Assembly (NCBI GenBank): GCA_024276775.1
Contig: JAJRWO010000089.1
Location: 1-6,629 of the forward strand
Direction of reading: 5' to 3'
DNA: 6,629 nt
Source: Gammaproteobacteria bacterium
GTDB taxonomy: Bacteria; Pseudomonadota; Gammaproteobacteria; Tenderiales; Tenderiaceae
Positions 1 to 3,844 of this stretch are shown piece by piece. Within the stretch, counting starts at the first letter, position 1, and every line of letters begins with the position of its first letter. A program made the translations under genes and the position numbers. Below the pieces are notes generated by a model. That model was not told the DNA's origin. It was given only the letters and a program-made list of their open reading frames with translations, and searched no databases.

Positions 1-156
1 CACCCAACTAACAGGTGCCATAGCCCGTACCTGAGCCTGGCTCACCTCTACTGGTACAGCCCGAGGGGGTTTTTGGGCCCAGCCTTCAGCCGCACCAAAC
101 ATCAATAAGGCCAATAACCAGCGACCGAAAGTTCGTTTACCACAATTATTCAACAA
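1..156 (-). CDS. RND efflux periplasmic adaptor (membrane fusion protein), N-terminal fragment
   Basis: This is the first 52 codons of a protein that continues past the left edge. Seen: a basic n-region (K7, R8, R12), a hydrophobic core WLLALLMFG at 13-21 and a plausible signal peptidase I site after GWA (residue 27), so the product should be exported. The mature start has the pattern PRAVPVEV followed by APVSWV, which I recognise from memory as the opening of HlyD/AcrA-type adaptors of RND pumps, just before the first beta strand and biotinyl-lipoyl-like domain. No lipobox is present, so it is probably not lipid-anchored. The start is TTG at 156-154, five bases after AGGAG; a second TTG at 153-151 is eight bases after it and equally possible. 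The only nearby ATG (codon 19) lies inside the signal peptide and would destroy it. Its pump partner is not adjacent in this window. With only the N-terminus visible, the family call is moderate. Confidence 0.72.
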   Translation of the reverse strand, partial: MLNNCGKRTFGRWLLALLMFGAAEGWAQKPPRAVPVEVSQAQVRAMAPVSWV

Positions 157-161
157 CTTTT

Positions 162-166
162 CTCCT
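162..166 (-). promoter_or_regulatory. Shine-Dalgarno AGGAG that decides the TTG start of the adaptor gene
   Basis: On the minus strand the sequence reads AAAGGAGAAAAG followed by TTG TTG. The AGGAG core is five bases from the first TTG and eight from the second. The reading frame stays open upstream to a TGA just beyond base 240, but no other candidate start there has a comparable ribosome binding site. Confidence 0.7.
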
Positions 167-187
167 TTAGTACTCAATAAGTTTTTT

Positions 188-219
188 AGCCACAAATAGC
201 TTATTATGTGAGCCACAAA
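188..219. repeat. 9-bp direct repeat AGCCACAAA, 23-bp period
   Basis: AGCCACAAA occurs at 188-196 and again at 211-219, start to start 23 bp, a little over two helical turns. The pair lies 32-63 bases upstream of the TTG start of the adaptor gene, where a regulator of the efflux operon could bind. A single 9-bp match within 450 bases is not improbable by chance, so a regulatory role is only a suggestion. Confidence 0.3.
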
Positions 220-328
220 ATATCGTATCTGACAACAATAATGGCATCACCCAGAAGCAGTAATCCAATGTGTATTTGAGGTTTAATTCACATTATTTTA
301 ACGCGGTTTTAATTTAATACCCCAGACA

Positions 329-346
329 ATTTTTAATACTAAAAAT
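329..346. repeat. Perfect AT-only inverted repeat, 7-bp arms, 4-bp loop
   Basis: ATTTTTA at 329-335 and TAAAAAT at 340-346 are exact reverse complements around ATAC. All pairs are A-T, so it would be a weak hairpin and not a strong terminator. It could be a protein-binding site in the divergent promoter region or simply a product of AT-rich composition. Confidence 0.35.
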
Positions 347-354
347 CAATCAGT

Positions 355-386
355 TGGTGTTGTTTCAGCGCTCAAATACAACGCCA
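355..386. repeat. Imperfect inverted repeat, 9-bp arms, 14-base loop
   Basis: TGGTGTTGT at 355-363 can pair with ACAACGCCA at 378-386, with eight Watson-Crick pairs and one T-G wobble, extendable by a further wobble at 354/387. The loop contains the palindrome AGCGCT. On the plus strand no T-run follows, so it is not a normal terminator. It sits midway between the two divergent genes and could be an operator or an RNA hairpin if a transcript crosses it. Confidence 0.4.
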
Positions 387-548
387 GGAATGAACAGAGT
401 TGCATTTAATTTCGTCAGTATTTGATTTAATGTTATAGCATGTCTGGAAACTGTCCGAGTTATTGTTAATTCATACGCATAGATAACGCGTCAACGCAGC
501 TCATATAGTGCTCGACCCGAAATTACATTTAATTAGCAGAAATGCCGA

Positions 549-554
549 TATAAT
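549..554 (+). promoter_or_regulatory. Candidate -10 box TATAAT for the PilZ-like gene
   Basis: A perfect sigma-70 -10 hexamer lies 56 bases upstream of the ATG at 611, which would give a leader of roughly 50 bases. No good -35 hexamer stands at 16-18 bp; the closest, TTACAT at 523-528, is spaced about 20 bp away. There is no TGn extension. In such an AT-rich region the match could be accidental. Confidence 0.3.
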
Positions 555-600
555 TAGAGCGAAACACCCAGTAACAGGCAAAATAGCAGGCTCAAGGATA

Positions 601-607
601 GAGAGGA
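601..607 (+). promoter_or_regulatory. Shine-Dalgarno GAGAGGA for the PilZ-like gene
   Basis: A purine-rich GAGAGGA ends three bases before the ATG at 611, a short spacing, and a second AAGGA lies at 594-598. An in-frame TAG at 599-601 rules out any upstream start, so the ATG at 611 is the first possible one. Confidence 0.55.
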
Positions 608-610
608 CAG

Positions 611-2437
611 ATGATTAAGTTAAGTATTCCGGAACGCAACAACAATCCAAACATTACTATTCATCCGGGAGTCGCACAAATCAGGGCCAAGCTTGACCAC
701 TTACCGCTGGCCAATGCCCGTGAAAGCTGTATACAAATTCATGCGCTACTCAAACCTCTCAACCGGGCACCACTTGATCTCAATACACGCAGCAAGATTA
801 TAGGAATGATCCTGCCCCTGCTGGAAGACCTGACTAGCAGCCTCCGTACAACTTACATGAACGCACCGCTACCGCTGGCAGAAAAACTAACGCGTAACGC
901 CTTGATCATAAACACCCTGCAAACTGAAGTCAGCTATACCTACAAAATCATTGTTCAGGATCTACTGGAAGATCAAGCGGCCACTGCAACGGGTTACGTA
1001 CAATTGCCGCAGGCCATCTATTACGCGATGAGCTTTTTAGCTCGGCAGCTGGTCGACACCTATGCCCTCTATTCTGACGAACCCAAGCACATCTGGGGGG
1101 AACTTAATCAACTATACTTATTCGCCGAAAAACAGCAACTACAAGACATTGAACTAAACCCCACCAATGCCACTGATGAACCCAAGCCTGCCACCATTAC
1201 CAATATCTACCGGCGCATTGTACTGCTCTCGCTGGCCAATCCTTACCACCTGATGCAAGGCGAGGCAGTAAAAATGTTCAAGCGTCTGATCGACTGGGCT
1301 CCCAACTGCAACATCATTCCACATGGTAACAAACCCGTGCCGGAAGGCCAGTTATTCGTTGACCTGAAAATGGACGCTCCACCACTGTATGCTCCCAACA
1401 CAGCCAACAAAATACGACCCAAGGAAGGCCGTCTGCTTGAAATCAACAGCATTCTCGACCAGCTCAACAATGAAATTCGTGTCTTGGCAACACATAGCAA
1501 CAAAACAGCTCGTCGTAATCTGGCAAAGCGCATGGAACGCGACATGTACTTTCGCTGGTCTGAAAGCTGGGGCATCCGCCGCGAACGCATGAGTCACCGC
1601 AACCCAACCCAGATACCCGCACAGGCAATCTGCAGCCTGACACTAGCCCATCACTTCATCAGCGGTGGCAAATACTTTAAGCCCGAAGAAAGTGAAGTAG
1701 ACGTGCAAAACCACGGTGCCCTAAGCCTTGATAACAATAGCTATGACTCACTGTCGTTAACCCCTGAAGAGCACGCACCCTGGATGCAGGAAAATAATGC
1801 CCTAACCCTAAACACACACATCGAAAAACCACGCCAATCCAGCTTTGAAAACAATGAAGGCGCAAGCCAAAAAGACATTTGGGTTAAAGTTTTTGCCACC
1901 TCCGTCCATGCTGTGGAAGAACTAATGGGCCAGAAAAAAGTAGAATACAACACCTACGACTGCCAAATCATCAACACCAACCAAGGCGGTTACGGCCTGA
2001 CCTGTGCAGACAGAATCACACCATCAGCTCACTCAGGCGAGCTGCTGGCCACTAGAACCGGACAATACAATGAAGGCTGGTCCATTGGCACAATCCGCTG
2101 GATGAAAATCTCAAGCAATGGCAACATCAACATGGGCGTCCGCATCATCGCTGAAGACGCCCAGGCGATTGCCACTAAAGCCGTTTCAGGCATTGGTACC
2201 GGTAGCGAATACTTCCGCGCCCTGTTAGCGCCTGATCTTGACCCTGAGCAATACCCAACGACATTAATTACACCCGCGGCTGTTTATGATATTGGCTCCG
2301 TTATTATATTGAACCTTGGTGATCGTATCCTTTACGCCAAACTCATGCGGCAACTTGAATCGACCAGTACCTACTCCCAGTATCAGTTTGAGCTGGTCAA
2401 ACCGCCCAAGGAGACCGCTAGCGATAGTCAAAAATAA
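611..2437 (+). CDS. Large cytoplasmic PilZ-like protein, 608 aa
   Basis: There is no signal peptide or membrane segment, so the protein should be cytoplasmic. Residues about 20-320 look mostly helical, with the pattern LPLANARES near residue 31. An arginine cluster RRERMSHR follows at 323-330, holding an RxxxR spacing (R326, R330). After it come beta-like residues to about 357, a polar and acidic low-complexity linker at about 358-420, and a C-terminal beta-rich part with INTNQGGYGL at 454-463, WSIGTIRWM at 490-498 and a following MGVRI strand. RxxxR plus D/N-x-S-x-x-G is the cyclic-di-GMP signature of PilZ domains. Here the second motif reads N455-T-N457-Q-G-G460, so Asn replaces the usual Ser. 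From memory this matches a pseudomonad-type family of large PilZ-like proteins, some linked to c-di-GMP or type IV pili; I cannot assign a specific ortholog. It is probably co-transcribed with the pentapeptide gene 45 bases downstream. Function is inferred; nucleotide binding is uncertain. Confidence 0.65.
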   Translation: MIKLSIPERNNNPNITIHPGVAQIRAKLDHLPLANARESCIQIHALLKPLNRAPLDLNTRSKIIGMILPLLEDLTSSLRTTYMNAPLPLAEKLTRNALIINTLQTEVSYTYKIIVQDLLEDQAATATGYVQLPQAIYYAMSFLARQLVDTYALYSDEPKHIWGELNQLYLFAEKQQLQDIELNPTNATDEPKPATITNIYRRIVLLSLANPYHLMQGEAVKMFKRLIDWAPNCNIIPHGNKPVPEGQLFVDLKMDAPPLYAPNTANKIRPKEGRLLEINSILDQLNNEIRVLATHSNKTARRNLAKRMERDMYFRWSESWGIRRERMSHRNPTQIPAQAICSLTLAHHFISGGKYFKPEESEVDVQNHGALSLDNNSYDSLSLTPEEHAPWMQENNALTLNTHIEKPRQSSFENNEGASQKDIWVKVFATSVHAVEELMGQKKVEYNTYDCQIINTNQGGYGLTCADRITPSAHSGELLATRTGQYNEGWSIGTIRWMKISSNGNINMGVRIIAEDAQAIATKAVSGIGTGSEYFRALLAPDLDPEQYPTTLITPAAVYDIGSVIILNLGDRILYAKLMRQLESTSTYSQYQFELVKPPKETASDSQK

Positions 2438-2467
2438 CGAACATCGCCCGATTATTTAAATAACAAC

Positions 2468-2474
2468 AAGGTGA
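2468..2474 (+). promoter_or_regulatory. Shine-Dalgarno AAGGTGA for the pentapeptide gene
   Basis: AAGGTGA ends eight bases before the ATG at 2483, a near-ideal spacing. An in-frame TAA at 2477-2479 excludes an earlier start. Confidence 0.6.
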
Positions 2475-2482
2475 ATTAACAC

Positions 2483-2827
2483 ATGCCATTACTGAAAACC
2501 GATGACCCAATGTACCAACTGCTTCGTGACGGCGACATCAAAACCTTCAATAGCAAAAAAGAAGAAGGTGCCAAGGTAGATCTATCCAATTGTGACTTTC
2601 GCAACGTTGACCTGAAAGGCCTGGACGCTGCCGGTGTCGATTTTAGTGGCTGCTATTTTCGCCAGGCAGATATTAGAGGCGTGGACTTCAGTGAAACGAA
2701 TCTCCGAGGCGCTAGCATCAATGGTTCAAAGGTCTCCGGTGCCTACTTTCCCAAACAGCTAAGCGCCCTGGAAATTGAGCTGTCCCTGGTTCATGGCACC
2801 CGCATGCGCTACGATGAAAAGGCTTAG
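2483..2827 (+). CDS. Small pentapeptide-repeat protein, 114 aa
   Basis: Residues 32-91 divide into twelve consecutive pentapeptides of the A(D/N)LxG type: VDLSN, CDFRN, VDLKG, LDAAG, VDFSG, CYFRQ, ADIRG, VDFSE, TNLRG, ASING, SKVSG, AYFPK. Leu, Phe or Ile fills the central position in most. Known for the family: four pentapeptides make one coil of a right-handed quadrilateral beta-helix, so this predicts about three coils, capped by a 31-residue N-terminal segment and a C-terminal tail (LSALEIELS, HGTRMRY). There is no signal peptide. It is much shorter than the gyrase-protecting Qnr and MfpA proteins, so that role is not supported. I recall similar short proteins of unknown function in pseudomonads. 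It follows the PilZ-like gene by 45 bases with its own good ribosome binding site, suggesting one operon. Its stop codon TAG (2825-2827) overlaps the stop of the convergent kinase gene. The fold call is strong; function is unknown. Confidence 0.85.
   Translation: MPLLKTDDPMYQLLRDGDIKTFNSKKEEGAKVDLSNCDFRNVDLKGLDAAGVDFSGCYFRQADIRGVDFSETNLRGASINGSKVSGAYFPKQLSALEIELSLVHGTRMRYDEKA
2824..2827. other. Tail-to-tail overlap of two stop codons (TTAG)
   Basis: The plus-strand pentapeptide gene ends with TAG at 2825-2827 and the minus-strand kinase ends with TAA at 2826-2824, so the coding regions overlap by four bases. No intergenic terminator fits between them. Any termination signal must lie inside the opposite gene, so the two transcripts probably overlap at their 3' ends. 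Confidence 0.9.
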
Positions 2828-3837
2828 CTAATCCGTCCTCTCAGCCTTGGCAACACATCAGTACGAAGCAAGGCAGCCAGAAAACTCAGCTCAGGCTGCT
2901 GTTCAGAAACCTCGACGATATAAGCCAATGTTCTTGGGATATCTGCTAAATAGCCCGGCTTGCCATCGCGAATATTAAGCCGGGCAAAAATACCGGTCGC
3001 CTTCAGATGTCGCTGCACACCCATGCAGTCAAACCAGACCTGCAATTGGGCATAATCAACATCCATCGCCAAACCGGCTGCTTGTATTTGACGAAGATAA
3101 TTCGCCAACCAGGCCTCCACCTGTTGACGTGGCCAACTGATATAACAATCTTTCAACAGAGACACCAAATCATAGGTCAGCGGCCCCAGCACAGCATCCT
3201 GAAAGTCAAGCACACCAGGGTTAGCCAACGCTGTTCGCATTAGATTTCGAGAATGATAATCCCGATGTACCCACACCTGTGGTTGCGCTAACGCCTGTTG
3301 CGCCAACCAAACGAAAACTTTATCCAGCGCATCTGCCTGTTCATTATTCAATTGAATTCCCAGCTGTTGAGCCAACAACCAATCTTTAAACAGACGCATC
3401 TCGGTCATCAACAAATCGAAGTCATAGACAGGTAAGACCACCTTACTAGCCACCGCCCGCACTTGCATATTAACCAGGGCAGTGATTGCGTCTGCATATA
3501 AAACATCAACACTATCATCATCGAGCAGCGGCAAATACTGTTCGCTGCCCAGATCCGATAACAATAAAAAACCCTGCCGTAAATCTTTCGCCAACACCTG
3601 CGGCACATTCAAACCAAAACTGGCTAGAGCAACAGATATTTTTATAAATGGCTCACAGTCTTCCTTGTCCGGCGGCGCATCCATAATCACAAAACTTTTT
3701 GGGCCATGCTGAACACGAAAATAACGTCGAAAACTGGCATCACTTGATGCTGGACTCAGATCAGCATCAGCAATACTCAGCACCTCTTCAACCCAAACCT
3801 TCAACTGCTTAAATCTTTGATCCATTTTTTCAATCAC
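2824..3837 (-). CDS. amgK: AmgK-type N-acetylmuramate/N-acetylglucosamine 1-kinase, aminoglycoside phosphotransferase fold
   Basis: At 337 aa this is full length for the family. Visible landmarks are the nucleotide-loop segment SPASSDASFRRYFRV (28-42), MDAPPDKEDCEPF (52-64), LLLSDLG (91-97), the catalytic loop HRDYHSRN (191-198; D193 the presumed base, N198 metal-binding) and LDFQDAVLGPLTYD (210-223; D211 metal-binding). Known for characterised AmgK in Pseudomonas: it phosphorylates the anomeric hydroxyl of MurNAc or GlcNAc in the cytoplasm, and MurU then makes the UDP sugar, a peptidoglycan-recycling route that bypasses fosfomycin-sensitive MurA. No murU is adjacent here. The GTG at 3837 directly follows an in-frame TGA and is the earliest start; the ATG at 3825 (MDQRFKQLKVW) is an equally credible start giving 333 aa. 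Neither has a strong ribosome binding site, so translation may be coupled to the RND gene ending 7 bases upstream. The family is sure; substrate is inferred. Confidence 0.8.
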   Translation of the reverse strand: MIEKMDQRFKQLKVWVEEVLSIADADLSPASSDASFRRYFRVQHGPKSFVIMDAPPDKEDCEPFIKISVALASFGLNVPQVLAKDLRQGFLLLSDLGSEQYLPLLDDDSVDVLYADAITALVNMQVRAVASKVVLPVYDFDLLMTEMRLFKDWLLAQQLGIQLNNEQADALDKVFVWLAQQALAQPQVWVHRDYHSRNLMRTALANPGVLDFQDAVLGPLTYDLVSLLKDCYISWPRQQVEAWLANYLRQIQAAGLAMDVDYAQLQVWFDCMGVQRHLKATGIFARLNIRDGKPGYLADIPRTLAYIVEVSEQQPELSFLAALLRTDVLPRLRGRIS

Positions 3838-3844
3838 TCAAACA

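Larger units (their letters stand above)
157..610. other. Divergent intergenic region, AT-rich, no gene seen
   Basis: This 454-base gap separates the minus-strand adaptor from the plus-strand PilZ-like gene, so it should carry both promoters. It is clearly richer in A and T than the flanking genes. I found no open frame with a ribosome binding site, no tRNA-like fold and no hairpin followed by a good T-run. It does hold a consensus -10 hexamer, two inverted repeats and a short direct repeat, listed separately. A small RNA cannot be excluded by eye. Confidence 0.7.

Noticed and set aside
181..300. Minus-strand promoter for the adaptor gene using TTGTCA as the -35 box
   Set aside because: The only reasonable -10 (CATAAT) is about 21 bp away and no 16-18 bp combination looks convincing, so I did not annotate it.
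403..534. CATTTAATT repeated at 403-411 and 526-534
   Set aside because: The match is AT-rich, far apart and expected by chance in this composition.
1243..1590. Minus-strand open frame of 115 codons inside the PilZ-like gene
   Set aside because: It lies wholly antisense to a longer gene with coherent protein features, has no recognisable motif and is Arg/Ser-rich as antisense shadows often are.
2452..2463. Palindrome TTATTTAAATAA between the PilZ-like and pentapeptide genes
   Set aside because: It is all A-T, has no loop and is not followed by a T-run, so it is not a credible terminator; it most likely reflects AT-rich spacer sequence.
2483..2827. Qnr/MfpA-like gyrase-protection role for the pentapeptide protein
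   Set aside because: It has only about three coils, versus the much longer dimeric helices of Qnr and MfpA, and shows no supporting context.
3007..3243. Plus-strand open frame opposite the kinase gene
   Set aside because: It is antisense to the conserved catalytic region of the kinase and has no recognisable protein feature.
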